64,000 nucleotides of DNA from Pseudobutyrivibrio sp. 49 (GCF_900100545.1 NZ_FNDP01000012.1:19605-83604), one strand, 5' to 3'; positions 18,424 through 28,206 are shown, counted from the first letter of the stretch. Notes: generated from the letters alone by a model not told the origin. Numbers and translations: made by a program.

Positions 18424-19660
18424 TGCGAAGCTTTGTGATTCGCTTTTTTTCTACTGCAAGCACACGGATGATGGTGCCATCCTCGGAAACATAGGTCTCA
18501 CCCACATTAGGGAAATGGTCGAAAGCACCTACTATGTAGCCGCCGATGGTATCGTAATCATCACTTGTAAAGCCCAGTGGAATCAGCTGGCATAAATCTT
18601 CTAGATTCATAGAGCCCAGCACCTGATATTCTCTGTCGCTGATTCTAACAAGAGGATCTTCCTCATCTTCATCATATTCATCACGGATTTCGCCTACGAT
18701 TTCCTCCAGCAAATCTTCAAGTGTAATCATGCCAGAAAGCTCGCCGTATTCATCTAATACGATAGAAAGTGAAGCGGATTCTTCACGCATTTCATCGAAG
18801 AGGTCTGATACGTTTTTCATTTCATAGGTGAAGTAGGTATCTCTCAGATAATCTCTTACAGAGAAGTTATCTGAAGGGCCAACCCCAAGAAAATCCTTCA
18901 TGTTGATGATACCCAGAACCTTATCGGTATCTGGCTCGCAGACAGGAATACGTGTATACATATCCTCTTTGAATACGGCCATCAGCTCATCATAAGTGAT
19001 ATCAGCATCCACCATTGTCATGTCGATTCGAGGAATCATAACCTCCTTGGCACATGCATCTGAGAAATCAAACACCTTGTGAATCATGGTGCGCTCATCC
19101 TGTTCAATGGCGCCACTTTCATGGCTTACATCTACCATGGTACGGATTTCTTCTTCAGTGATGGTCTCATCCTTGAAATCTGGGTCAATGCCAAAGAGCC
19201 GGATAAAAAGACCAGCAAGGAAATTAACGATGGCAATCACAGGAGTGAGTATCCACATGAGACCGCCTACTGCAGGTGCATATCTGAGGCTCAGCTTAGT
19301 GGAATTTAATGTAGCCAGAGACTTAGGAGTAATCTCACCAAAAATTAATATCAATAGAGTAAGAATTCCTGTGGCAATTCCAGCACCATAGTTGCCAAAA
19401 ATTTGAATTGCAAGAGTGGTAGCAAGTGATGACGCTGACAGATTAACTATATTATTCCCAATAAGGATGGCAGAAAGCATCTTTTTGGGACGGTTAATAA
19501 CGTTTAACACTCTAGAAGCTTTTTTGTCTCCATCATCAGCCATGGTCTTAATCTTAATTTTATTTACTGTTGTCAGAGCTGTTTCTGCTGATGAAAAGAA
19601 CCCAGACAAGCCCAAAAGAATAAAAAGAATTATCAACTTAATTAACAAGTGAACATCCAA
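18386..19660 (-). CDS. CorC/HlyC-type membrane protein (DUF21, CBS pair, transporter-associated domain)
   Basis: 424 residues. The N-terminal DUF21 membrane domain has GLSGFFSSAETALT and GNNIVNLSASSLATT. Two CBS domains follow (MIPRIDMTMVDAD and GIINMKDFLG onward), then the CorC_HlyC domain with GYIVGAFDHFPNVGE. Family members handle magnesium or other divalent cations. The start codon is TTG, ten bases after a perfect aaggagg; no in-frame ATG is near. Confidence 0.93.
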   Translation of the reverse strand: MDVHLLIKLIILFILLGLSGFFSSAETALTTVNKIKIKTMADDGDKKASRVLNVINRPKKMLSAILIGNNIVNLSASSLATTLAIQIFGNYGAGIATGILTLLILIFGEITPKSLATLNSTKLSLRYAPAVGGLMWILTPVIAIVNFLAGLFIRLFGIDPDFKDETITEEEIRTMVDVSHESGAIEQDERTMIHKVFDFSDACAKEVMIPRIDMTMVDADITYDELMAVFKEDMYTRIPVCEPDTDKVLGIINMKDFLGVGPSDNFSVRDYLRDTYFTYEMKNVSDLFDEMREESASLSIVLDEYGELSGMITLEDLLEEIVGEIRDEYDEDEEDPLVRISDREYQVLGSMNLEDLCQLIPLGFTSDDYDTIGGYIVGAFDHFPNVGETYVSEDGTIIRVLAVEKKRITKLRIKLPAQATQTQQ

Positions 19661-19837
19661 ATGTAAAAATCCTCCTTAAAACACAAAGATAATATCTCTA
19701 TTTGCGACATATTATAACACATAAGGATAGAAGTGGGGAAATTTACATGAACTGAATTTAATGCATATTTAGTATAGTATTTTCTCTTAAATTGCTTTAA
19801 AGTTATTATTAGATTTTTTTAGAGAGAAGAAGAGTTT

Positions 19838-20791
19838 ATGAAGAAAAAACTGCTTATATTAGCATTAGCTATAGCTGCAACAGCCGGTTTTGCTGGATGC
19901 AGTAGGTACAATCAAAAAGAGATTGAGCTTAGAGACCAGGGCATAGCAGCCATGGATGAGGGTAGATATGAAGATGCCATTGCACTTTTTGATGAGGCCT
20001 TGGGGTGTTCCATTGGAACGGTGACAGACCTGGAGCTGGATGTAGATTATTTTAAGGCAGCAGCCCAGTTTAAGAATGGACAGTTTGAGGATGCAGCCAC
20101 TACATATTCATACCTTATTAAATATGATGAGAAAAACTATAAGCCATATTTCTTAAGGGGCAGCATATATGCCAGCGAGGGAGAGATTGGTCAGGCTATC
20201 AAAGATTATGATGCTGCAGTAGCCATAGATGAGAAGAACTACTTACTTTACATAGAGATTTATGAAAACCTTAATGCTTTGGGATATACAAATCAGGGAC
20301 TTGCCTATTTGAACAATGCTTTAGAGGTCACAGATAAATCTCCTGAAGCAAAATACTTTAAGGGTAGAATTTATTACATGCTTGGGCAGACAGCGGAGGC
20401 GGAGAAGCTTCTGAAGGAAGCCATCGAGAAGGATGTAATAGATGCAAAGCTTTATCTTGCCAAGATTTATCAGGACACTGGGGATTATGTTTCAGCCCAG
20501 GATCTTTTGGAAGAATATGCAGAATCCGATCAGGTAACAAGCGATGCTCTGGGGACACTTGGAGATATTGAATTATCCAGTGGCAATTATGACAATGCGC
20601 TGGGTTATTATGACGCTGGGTTGAGTCTCGATTCCATCGGCAATATGCCTCAGCTCATGAAAGGCAAGGCAGCAGCCCTTGAAAAGCTATACAGATTTGA
20701 TGAAGCAAAAGAGGTTATAACACAATATCTTGAGTCTTATCCTAACGATGAGGAGGCAGCAAAAGAGTTAGTGTTCTTACAAACCAGGTAA
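19838..20791 (+). CDS. TPR-repeat lipoprotein
   Basis: 317 residues. Signal peptide with lipobox FAGC gives a lipid-modified Cys near residue 20. The rest is about seven tetratricopeptide repeats (EGRYEDAIALFDEAL, NGQFEDAATTY, GEIGQAIKDYDAAV, SGNYDNALGYYDAGL). Probably a surface-facing protein-protein scaffold. Monocistronic, with its own terminator. It resembles the ectodomain of the kinase at 30654 only in fold class. Confidence 0.85.
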   Translation: MKKKLLILALAIAATAGFAGCSRYNQKEIELRDQGIAAMDEGRYEDAIALFDEALGCSIGTVTDLELDVDYFKAAAQFKNGQFEDAATTYSYLIKYDEKNYKPYFLRGSIYASEGEIGQAIKDYDAAVAIDEKNYLLYIEIYENLNALGYTNQGLAYLNNALEVTDKSPEAKYFKGRIYYMLGQTAEAEKLLKEAIEKDVIDAKLYLAKIYQDTGDYVSAQDLLEEYAESDQVTSDALGTLGDIELSSGNYDNALGYYDAGLSLDSIGNMPQLMKGKAAALEKLYRFDEAKEVITQYLESYPNDEEAAKELVFLQTR

Positions 20792-20798
20792 TTTTCTG

Positions 20799-20834
20799 AA
20801 AAGACGCACTACAATATGTGGTGTGTCTTTTTTG
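20799..20834 (+). terminator. Intrinsic terminator after TPR lipoprotein
   Basis: Stem aaagacgcactac / gtggtgtgtcttt (G-U pairs) with loop aatat and a T-rich tail. Confidence 0.8.
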
Positions 20835-20927
20835 TGTTTAAATACTAAATATTGTGTGTGTTGAATCGTGATTCTACTTAGAAAATTATCAAAACTCAAA
20901 ATCAATTTTAGGTAATTATGACGAAAA

Positions 20928-20975
20928 ACACTATATATGGGTTTAATCATTGACCCACCACCCTATATTTTGTAA
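20928..20975 (+). promoter_or_regulatory. Two NrdR-box-like sites upstream of nrdD
   Basis: Sites acactatatatgggtt (20928-20943) and accctatattttgtaa (20960-20975) match the NrdR consensus core CTATAT. Their starts are 32 bases apart, the three-turn spacing known for NrdR. The second sits directly before the -10. NrdR represses ribonucleotide reductase genes when dATP is high. No nrdR gene is in the window. Confidence 0.7.
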
Positions 20976-20977
20976 AC

Positions 20978-20983
20978 TATAAT
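20978..20983 (+). promoter_or_regulatory. -10 hexamer of nrdD promoter
   Basis: Perfect TATAAT just after the second NrdR-like site. The nearest TTGACC is 22 bases away, too far for a standard -35. Confidence 0.5.
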
Positions 20984-21065
20984 CAGTCGAGAAAACCTTG
21001 GAAGAACGCTTTAGTTAGGACATCGGACAGGTTCATTGGGGAGTCCTTTTAGGGGAGATTTTAAT

Positions 21066-21086
21066 ATGAGAAAGGAATATTGGTGA
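21066..21086 (+). CDS. Six-codon upstream ORF in the nrdD leader
   Basis: ATG with a strong SD (aggggag, 8 bases) encodes MRKEYW and stops at TGA. It is in the same frame as nrdD, whose TTG start is six bases after the stop. It may couple initiation of nrdD or be a leader peptide. Confidence 0.4.
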   Translation: MRKEYW

Positions 21087-21092
21087 GAAGAA

Positions 21093-23480
21093 TTGTTTGA
21101 AGTTGTAAAAAGAGATGGGGAAATTGCAGAATTTAATTTAGGCAAGATTAATGATGCCATCGCAAAGGCATTTGAGGCTACTGGGAAGGAATACAACGAC
21201 GATATAATTGGCTTACTATCACTTCGTGTTTCAGCAGATTTCCAGAGTAAAATCAAATCTGGCAAGATTTCTGTTGAGGATATCCAGGACTCTGTTGAGA
21301 ACGTATTAGAGCAGACTGGATATACTGACGTTGCAAAGGCTTACATTCTATATAGAAAGCAGCGCGAAAAGATGCGTAACATGAAGTCTACCGTTCTCGA
21401 TTACAAGAACGTTGTGGATAGCTATGTTAAGGTAGAAGACTGGCGTGTAAAAGAGAACTCTACAGTTACATATTCTGTAGGTGGTCTCATTTTATCTAAC
21501 TCTGGTGCTATTACAGCTAATTACTGGCTTTCAGAGATTTATGATGAGGAAATCGCCAATGCTCACCGTAGTGCAGATATTCACATTCATGATCTTTCGA
21601 TGCTTACAGGCTACTGTGCAGGCTGGTCATTAAAGCAGCTTATACAGGAAGGCCTTGGTGGCATCACAGGAAAGATTACATCAGCTCCTGCAAAGCACCT
21701 TTCAGTACTTTGCAATCAGATGGTAAACTTCCTTGGTATCATGCAGAATGAATGGGCAGGAGCACAGGCTTTCTCTTCATTTGATACTTACCTTGCGCCA
21801 TTTGTTAAGACTGATAATCTTTCATATGAAGAAGTTAAGAAGTGCCTTGAGGCATTTATATATGGTGTAAACACACCTTCACGTTGGGGTACACAGGCTC
21901 CATTCTCAAACATCACTTTAGATTGGACAGTACCAAACGATCTTGCAGAGCTTCCAGCTATCGTAGGTGGCAAGGAGCAGGACTTCAAATACAAGGACTG
22001 CAAGAAGGAAATGGATATGGTCAACAAGGCATTCCTTGAGATTATGATTGAGGGTGATGCTAATGGACGTGGCTTCCAGTATCCTATTCCTACATATTCT
22101 ATTACTCGTGATTTTGATTGGTCAGATACAGAGAACAATAGATTATTATTCGAAATGACAGCTAAGTATGGTACACCATACTTCAGCAATTATATTAATT
22201 CAGATATGGAGCCAAGCGATGTTCGTTCTATGTGCTGCCGTCTCCGTCTTGATCTTCGTGAGCTTCGCAAGAAGTCAGGTGGATTCTTCGGTTCAGGCGA
22301 AAGCACAGGTTCAGTAGGTGTTGTTACAATCAACCTTCCTCGTATTGCATATCAGGCAAAGGATGAGGCAGATTTCTATGCTCGCCTTGATAAGCTTATG
22401 GACATCAGCGCTCGTTCACTTAAGATTAAGCGTGGTGTTATCACAAAGCTTCTTGATGAGGGATTATATCCTTACACAAAGAGATACCTTGGTACATTTA
22501 ACAATCACTTTTCTACAATCGGTCTTATCGGTATGAATGAAGTAGGTCTTAATGCTAACTGGCTTCGTGCAGATATGACTAGCGAGAAGACACAGCAGTT
22601 TGCAAAGGATGTTCTTAATCACATGCGTGAGCGTCTCTCTGATTATCAGGAGATGTACGGAGACCTTTACAATCTTGAGGCTACTCCAGCAGAGTCTACT
22701 ACATACCGTTTTGCAAAGCATGACCGTGAGCAGTTCCCAGACATTATCACAGCTGGTAAGGAAGGCGATACACCATTCTATACAAACAGCTCACACATGC
22801 CAGTAGAATATACATCAGATATCTTTGATGCTCTTGAGGTTCAGGATGAGCTTCAGACACTTTATACATCAGGTACTGTATTCCACGCTTTCCTTGGCGA
22901 GAAGCTTCCTACATGGGAGTCAGCAGCAAACCTTGTTCGCAAGATTGCTGAGAACTACAGATTACCTTATTACACCTTGTCACCTACATACTCAGTATGT
23001 AAGGAGCATGGCTACATCTCTGGCGAGCACTACACATGCCCACACTGCGGAAAGCCAGCAGAGGTATACAGCCGTATCACAGGCTACTACCGTCCAGTAC
23101 AGAACTGGAACGAAGGTAAGACACAGGAGTTCAAGAATCGTAAGCTTTACGATATCGCAGGTTCTGTATGCCGTCGTGCAGGAGAGCAGTATCAGGAGCG
23201 CGTAGCAAAGGAAATGCCTAAGGTTAATCTTGAGATTGTATCAGAGGAGCCAAAGACAGGTGTTAAGTATCTCTTCACTACAAAGACATGTCCAAACTGT
23301 GCACGTGCAAAGGAGATTCTTGAGGACGAGGAGTACATCCTTGTAGATGCTGAAGAGCAACAGGATCTTACAAAGAAGTATGGCGTTATGCAGGCACCTA
23401 CACTTGTAGTTGTTAACGGAGATGACGTTAAGAGATATGCTAATGCAAGCAACATCCAGAAGTATGTTGATGAAAATTAG
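21093..23480 (+). CDS. nrdD: Anaerobic ribonucleoside-triphosphate reductase with C-terminal glutaredoxin domain
   Basis: 795 residues. Domain order: ATP-cone (about 1-90, VVKRDGEIAEF), glycyl-radical reductase barrel with MCCRLRLDLREL, Zn-site CPHCG near residue 649, glycyl-radical motif RITGYY near 660, then a glutaredoxin-like domain (about 720-795, TTKTCPNCARAKEI, APTLVVVNG). The start is TTG with ggtga six bases upstream. It makes dNTPs without oxygen and needs the radical-SAM activase NrdG, which is not adjacent. Control by NrdR is likely from the upstream boxes. Confidence 0.95.
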   Translation: MFEVVKRDGEIAEFNLGKINDAIAKAFEATGKEYNDDIIGLLSLRVSADFQSKIKSGKISVEDIQDSVENVLEQTGYTDVAKAYILYRKQREKMRNMKSTVLDYKNVVDSYVKVEDWRVKENSTVTYSVGGLILSNSGAITANYWLSEIYDEEIANAHRSADIHIHDLSMLTGYCAGWSLKQLIQEGLGGITGKITSAPAKHLSVLCNQMVNFLGIMQNEWAGAQAFSSFDTYLAPFVKTDNLSYEEVKKCLEAFIYGVNTPSRWGTQAPFSNITLDWTVPNDLAELPAIVGGKEQDFKYKDCKKEMDMVNKAFLEIMIEGDANGRGFQYPIPTYSITRDFDWSDTENNRLLFEMTAKYGTPYFSNYINSDMEPSDVRSMCCRLRLDLRELRKKSGGFFGSGESTGSVGVVTINLPRIAYQAKDEADFYARLDKLMDISARSLKIKRGVITKLLDEGLYPYTKRYLGTFNNHFSTIGLIGMNEVGLNANWLRADMTSEKTQQFAKDVLNHMRERLSDYQEMYGDLYNLEATPAESTTYRFAKHDREQFPDIITAGKEGDTPFYTNSSHMPVEYTSDIFDALEVQDELQTLYTSGTVFHAFLGEKLPTWESAANLVRKIAENYRLPYYTLSPTYSVCKEHGYISGEHYTCPHCGKPAEVYSRITGYYRPVQNWNEGKTQEFKNRKLYDIAGSVCRRAGEQYQERVAKEMPKVNLEIVSEEPKTGVKYLFTTKTCPNCARAKEILEDEEYILVDAEEQQDLTKKYGVMQAPTLVVVNGDDVKRYANASNIQKYVDEN

Positions 23481-23504
23481 TCAATAAAATCGAGATAATA
23501 CACA

Positions 23505-23538
23505 GGAGATGTGGCTATAATGCTACATCTCCTTTTTT
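23505..23538 (+). terminator. Intrinsic terminator of nrdD
   Basis: Stem ggagatgtggc / gctacatctcc with loop tataat and a six-T tract. Confidence 0.9.
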
Positions 23539-23599
23539 GTGTGATTCTTATGTAGAAAACTCATGGCAATAAAACACGTTTTTTGGCAAGAAAGTCGGA

Positions 23600-23633
23600 T
23601 TGACCCTCTTAGATAATCATGATAAATTATCAT
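23600..23633 (+). promoter_or_regulatory. Promoter with palindromic operator for the surface protein
   Basis: TTGACC and TAAATT with a 17-base spacer. The -10 is embedded in the perfect palindrome ATGATAAATTATCAT (23619-23633), which suggests a repressor site. Confidence 0.45.
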
Positions 23634-23646
23634 TTGTGATAAATTT

Positions 23647-26600
23647 GTGAAAAAAGTATGTCCTATATGCGGAAATGACACACAATTGAGCTTTTCGTAT
23701 AATTTGTCACGAAGTATTGAGAAAGGGAAAATGATATTGAAAAGGCACTTCAAAATCGCCACGTTAAGACGGCTAGTGGCGTTGACGATGCTTTCGGCAT
23801 TGTTATTTAGTAACACCGCCGTATACGCCGATACGGTCAGTGAAGGCGAGCCTTCACAAGAAGAAGTAGTAAGCGAAACAGGTAATACAGATAGTTTAAG
23901 TAGTACATCATCAAGTAATTCTAGCAATAATCTTAACAATACCGTTTCTGGTACAGACATCACAGAAGACAACAACAGTAATACTACAACAGAAGAAAAT
24001 ACAGATTCAGATTCATCTGAGAGAACAGTTTCTTTAGATCTCTCTGATGATGAAACTTCAGACACTCTTGATTTAGCTTCTATGCTCACAGAGAGCAAGA
24101 CCAATAAGTCTAAGACAGAAAAGACTGAGGAAGAGAAGAAAAAGGAAGAGGAAGAGAAGAAGAAAAAAGAAGAGGAAGAGCGTAAGGCTCATGAATGGGA
24201 CTGCTTCTGGGGCAACCACACATGGGAGAAGCAGGACGAGTTACATACCTTCACTTGGAGAGATGGCGTTCATTATCATGAGGATGTTTACAAATGTAAA
24301 TATTGTTCAGAGGTAAAGTACGACAATCGCCAGCAATGCACCTTTGAAGGCGACTTCAAATATGATTCATGCTTCGATAATACTTGCAGAAATGGAAGAT
24401 ATTATCACATCGAGTCTAGAGCATGTACAGTGTGCCACGAGCAGAAAGAAACACAGTACGTAGAATGCTCAAGCGAAGAGCTTTCATATAAAAGCAAAGA
24501 GTCTCATAACCACGTGGTATCTGGTAAGTGCGCAGTATGCGAAAATGATTTCCACTATATAGAGAATTGTAATTTCGTTTCTGTAGAAGGAAATGAGAAG
24601 CTTAAGCGTTGCGATAAAGAGGGCTGTTTAAACTTCGAGGATTGCAGAGAATCTAAGCCAACTATTGACGCTGAAGGAACATTAGTATCTGGCGGTGCTG
24701 GCACATACGATGAGGATATCGACTGTGTAATCTTTGATGGTCAGATGCAGGTTAAGGTTACAGCTACAATCGAAGCTCTCAATGACGAGAAGCTCGAGGA
24801 TGTTAAATCTGCACTTTGGGCAACACTTTGTGTTACATCAAATAAGAACACAGAATATATCAAGTTAGAGCCAACTTCCTTTTCAAAGGGCGTTGCTGTA
24901 TTTAACTGGAAATCAGCAGAAACATATAGCAGCACAGCATATATCTCTGGTGTCGAGGTTGAGTATTCTCTCGGAGAGAAGCTTAAGGATGGCAGCAGAA
25001 GCGATGTACAGAGAACTGGTAATGATCACAAGGCTCTCAACTACATTCTTAGAAATGTAAGTGAAGATTGCGCTGTAGCTGATTTCACTAGCAAGGTTAC
25101 TGGCGGAAATGGCTGGGAGCTTAACGCGTGTGATATCAACAAGACATGGTACTCAAAGAATGTTAATAAGGATGATTTAACAATCACTTATTCAGGCAGA
25201 ACTGCAGCTCCTGTAAAGGCTGATACAGCTACAATCGAAGAGGTAGATGCTAACGGAAAGGCACTTTCTACTGCTAAGGTAAAGGCAACAGTTGAATCTA
25301 AGCCTAAGAAGGTAGTAGTTGGTCACTTCTTATTTATCATCCCTATTTACGACATTGTATATGAAAATACAATCAAGGGTGTTGTTCCAGCTGATAAGGA
25401 TGGCGAGCACCTTTACAGAGTAAACTTTGAGGTACAGGGATATAAGTACCACTCAGTAGATATTCATACATATATTGATAATACAGCACCTACATATAAA
25501 GATGCTGAGTACAAGTCAGAGGCTAAGAGATTAAATGGCAAGTTCTTCAACAAGGCTGTAGAGTCTACAGTTAAGGTTGATGACGCTCATCTTAGCACAT
25601 GCTCATACATTGAAGTATCTGGCGCAAAGTCATTCTTACAGAATGATGCAAAGAGCATTAGCCTTTGCACAGATAAAGAAGGCGTACACACAGTTACTGG
25701 TACTATCTATGATTTAGCAGGAAATAGCACAGAGATTAAGAACCAGAAAGAGTTCGTTATCGATACAACTGCTCCAAAATATGAGAAGCCAGTTTACACA
25801 TCAAAGGCAGAGAGATTAAACGGAAAGTTCTATAACGAGGACGTAAAAGTTTCAGTAAAGGTTTCTGATTTATATCTTAGCCAGGAATCCTTCATCGAAG
25901 TATCAGGCAAGCAGGCAAACTTAGCAGAGGATGCTGATACAGTAGAGCTTGTTGTTAAAGAAGAAGGTGAGCATACAGTTATCGGTAAAATCTACGATTT
26001 AGCTGGAAACTGTACAGAGATTAAGGATCAGGACGAATTCATCATTGATAAGACTGCTCCAGTTCTTAAGATTACCTTTGATAATCATAATGCTAAGAAC
26101 GAAAAGTACTATAAAGCAAACAGAACAGCTACATTCGTTTTCACTGATAAGTACATCGATGAGAAGGAAGCTAGCATGAGCTTTGTAAAGCTTAACGAAA
26201 AGGAAGGCAAAGCTACTGTTAATGAGATGAAGGGCTCAAACGGTAAGTACGAGGGCTCAATCGTATTTGACAACGATGGTTTCTACTCAATTGGTGATAT
26301 TACATTAGTTGATAAGGCTGGTAACAAGTTTGTATTTGCTGAAGGTAGCGAGAAGGATTACAACGCTGAGTTCGTAATCGATAAGACAGCTCCTACATTA
26401 AAGATTACATTCGATAATAATACTCCTGATGAAGAACACCAGAAGTATTACAAGGCTGATAGAACAGCTACATTTGTTTTCGAGGATAGAAACATCGATA
26501 GCAAAGAAGCTAACATGAGCTATGTAAAGCTTAATGAAAAAGATGGTAAGGCTACAGTTAACGAGATGACTGGAGCTGATGGTAAGTACAAGGGTTCTAT

Positions 26601-28152
26601 CGTATTCGATAAGGACGGTATTTACTCAATTGGTGAGCTTACCTTTGCTGATAAGGCAGGTAACGAGTTTACATTCACTGAGGGACATGACAAGAATTAC
26701 AACGCTGAGTTCGTAATTGATAAAACTGTTCCAGAGATTAATGTTGAGTTTAACAATAACAACGCATTAAACGGCAACTACTTCAAGGCTGCACGTAAGG
26801 CTGAGATTACATTCACAGAGAAGAACTTCACAGCTGACCGTGTAACATACGAGAGAGTTAACGGTGACTTAAGTGTTCTTCCAGGTCTTCAGACATACTC
26901 AAATAAGGGTACTAGGAACACAACACATATCGACTTCGATAAGGATGGTCGCTATGGCTTCACACTCGTTTGCAAGGATATGGCTGGTAATGTTTCAGAG
27001 AAGTTCATTTCAGACGAGTTCGTAATTGATATGACTCTTCCAGAGATTGAGATTTCTGGTGTTGAGGATATGTCAGCAAACAATGGCAAGGTTGCTCCTG
27101 TAGTTGTTTCTAAGGACGCTAACCTTACAGATGCTTGTACAGAGATTTCCCTTGTTGGTTCAAACAACGGAAAGGTTACACCAAGCATTTCAAAGACAAA
27201 TGGTACAGAGACATTTACATACTCATTTGCTGATATGGCACATGAGAAGCAGAATGACGACCTTTACACATTGTCAGTTAAGCTTACCGACCTTGCTGGT
27301 AATACAGTAGAGAAATCAGTTAAGTATTCACTTAACAGATTTGGTTCTATCTTCGTTCTTAGCGATGCAACAAAGGCTATGGTTGATGGTTACTATGTAA
27401 CAAAGCCACAGGATGTTGTTATCACGGAGATTAACGTAGATAGCCTTACAAAGAAGGAAGTTTCAGTAGCTTTCGACGGTAGCGTTAAGGAGCTTAGAGA
27501 GGGGGCCTCATTTACAACAAATGACACTACAAACTCTAACGGATGGCATTCAATCAGCTACAACGTTGGCAAGGCAAACTTCAAAAAGGACGGTATTTAC
27601 TCAGTAACAGTATTCTCTGAGGACAGAGCTTCTAACAAGCAGAGTAATCAGTCAAAGGATGCTGAGATTGAGTTCCTTCTTGATAAGACAGCACCAAGTG
27701 TTATCGTTTCAGGTCTTGAGGATGGTGGAATCTACGAAGAGGAGAGCCACGACTTCTCAGTAAACGTAACAGACACAATCGGTGTAACAGATATGAAGGT
27801 ATTCTTAAATGACGAGAAGCTTGCTAGCTTCACAGCTGCAGAGCTCAATGAGAATGGTGGTACAGCAGTACTTACTATTCCTACAAAGGATGATTACCAG
27901 AAGGTAACAATCAAGTGTACAGACGTTGCAGGCAACGTTGCAAAGCTTGAGTACAACAACCTTCTTGTATCAGTTAAGGCTGAGGAGTTATTACTTGAGG
28001 ACAACCTCACACCTACAGCTAAGCTTGATGCAGGTATTCCAGCAGTTGCATCTGCTCTTAGATCATCTAAGACTCTTGTAGCAGGAATCATTCTTATTAT
28101 TGCAGCTTTTGGTTTAGCAGGAGCTACTGTTTATAAGAAGAAAAAGCACTAA
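23647..28152 (+). CDS. Large cell-surface protein: Cys-rich region, Ig-like repeats, C-terminal membrane anchor
   Basis: 1501 residues from GTG 23647; the alternative ATG 23731 begins at the signal peptide. The longer form starts with a zinc-ribbon-like CPICG before the signal peptide (cleavage near VYA-DT), and neither start has a convincing SD. After a Ser/Thr-rich spacer comes a charged coiled-coil of Glu/Lys (about 148-182), a region with several CxxC pairs (YKCKYC, CTVCH, CAVCEND), then Ig-like domains marked by D-x-T-x-P boundaries near 612, 705, 800, 913, 1023, 1127 and 1345. A transmembrane helix and basic KKKKH tail end it. No sortase motif. It may be an adhesin; position just before the secretion locus suggests a link. 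Confidence 0.75.
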   Translation: MKKVCPICGNDTQLSFSYNLSRSIEKGKMILKRHFKIATLRRLVALTMLSALLFSNTAVYADTVSEGEPSQEEVVSETGNTDSLSSTSSSNSSNNLNNTVSGTDITEDNNSNTTTEENTDSDSSERTVSLDLSDDETSDTLDLASMLTESKTNKSKTEKTEEEKKKEEEEKKKKEEEERKAHEWDCFWGNHTWEKQDELHTFTWRDGVHYHEDVYKCKYCSEVKYDNRQQCTFEGDFKYDSCFDNTCRNGRYYHIESRACTVCHEQKETQYVECSSEELSYKSKESHNHVVSGKCAVCENDFHYIENCNFVSVEGNEKLKRCDKEGCLNFEDCRESKPTIDAEGTLVSGGAGTYDEDIDCVIFDGQMQVKVTATIEALNDEKLEDVKSALWATLCVTSNKNTEYIKLEPTSFSKGVAVFNWKSAETYSSTAYISGVEVEYSLGEKLKDGSRSDVQRTGNDHKALNYILRNVSEDCAVADFTSKVTGGNGWELNACDINKTWYSKNVNKDDLTITYSGRTAAPVKADTATIEEVDANGKALSTAKVKATVESKPKKVVVGHFLFIIPIYDIVYENTIKGVVPADKDGEHLYRVNFEVQGYKYHSVDIHTYIDNTAPTYKDAEYKSEAKRLNGKFFNKAVESTVKVDDAHLSTCSYIEVSGAKSFLQNDAKSISLCTDKEGVHTVTGTIYDLAGNSTEIKNQKEFVIDTTAPKYEKPVYTSKAERLNGKFYNEDVKVSVKVSDLYLSQESFIEVSGKQANLAEDADTVELVVKEEGEHTVIGKIYDLAGNCTEIKDQDEFIIDKTAPVLKITFDNHNAKNEKYYKANRTATFVFTDKYIDEKEASMSFVKLNEKEGKATVNEMKGSNGKYEGSIVFDNDGFYSIGDITLVDKAGNKFVFAEGSEKDYNAEFVIDKTAPTLKITFDNNTPDEEHQKYYKADRTATFVFEDRNIDSKEANMSYVKLNEKDGKATVNEMTGADGKYKGSIVFDKDGIYSIGELTFADKAGNEFTFTEGHDKNYNAEFVIDKTVPEINVEFNNNNALNGNYFKAARKAEITFTEKNFTADRVTYERVNGDLSVLPGLQTYSNKGTRNTTHIDFDKDGRYGFTLVCKDMAGNVSEKFISDEFVIDMTLPEIEISGVEDMSANNGKVAPVVVSKDANLTDACTEISLVGSNNGKVTPSISKTNGTETFTYSFADMAHEKQNDDLYTLSVKLTDLAGNTVEKSVKYSLNRFGSIFVLSDATKAMVDGYYVTKPQDVVITEINVDSLTKKEVSVAFDGSVKELREGASFTTNDTTNSNGWHSISYNVGKANFKKDGIYSVTVFSEDRASNKQSNQSKDAEIEFLLDKTAPSVIVSGLEDGGIYEEESHDFSVNVTDTIGVTDMKVFLNDEKLASFTAAELNENGGTAVLTIPTKDDYQKVTIKCTDVAGNVAKLEYNNLLVSVKAEELLLEDNLTPTAKLDAGIPAVASALRSSKTLVAGIILIIAAFGLAGATVYKKKKH

Positions 28153-28167
28153 TTAAAATATTTTTGT

Positions 28168-28206
28168 TACTGCTCACGGTCAGATATTCTGACTGTGGGC
28201 GGTAGC
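28168..28206 (+). terminator. Long hairpin after surface-protein gene
   Basis: Imperfect stem built on ctcacggtcag / ctgactgtgggc, extended by wobble pairs, loop atatt. No T run follows, so termination is uncertain. The remaining gap to 28302 holds a small wobble hairpin (aatagctga/tcagttatt) and no clear promoter. Confidence 0.45.

Noticed and set aside
21084..21086. TGA decoded as Trp or Sec giving an N-terminally extended NrdD
   Set aside because: The ATP-cone begins right after the TTG, nothing conserved lies upstream, no SECIS-like structure was seen, and other genes here use TGA as stop.
23523..24104. 193-codon Ser/Leu-rich frame antisense to the start of the surface protein
   Set aside because: Mirror of a Ser/Thr/Asp-rich low-complexity region; crosses the nrdD terminator.
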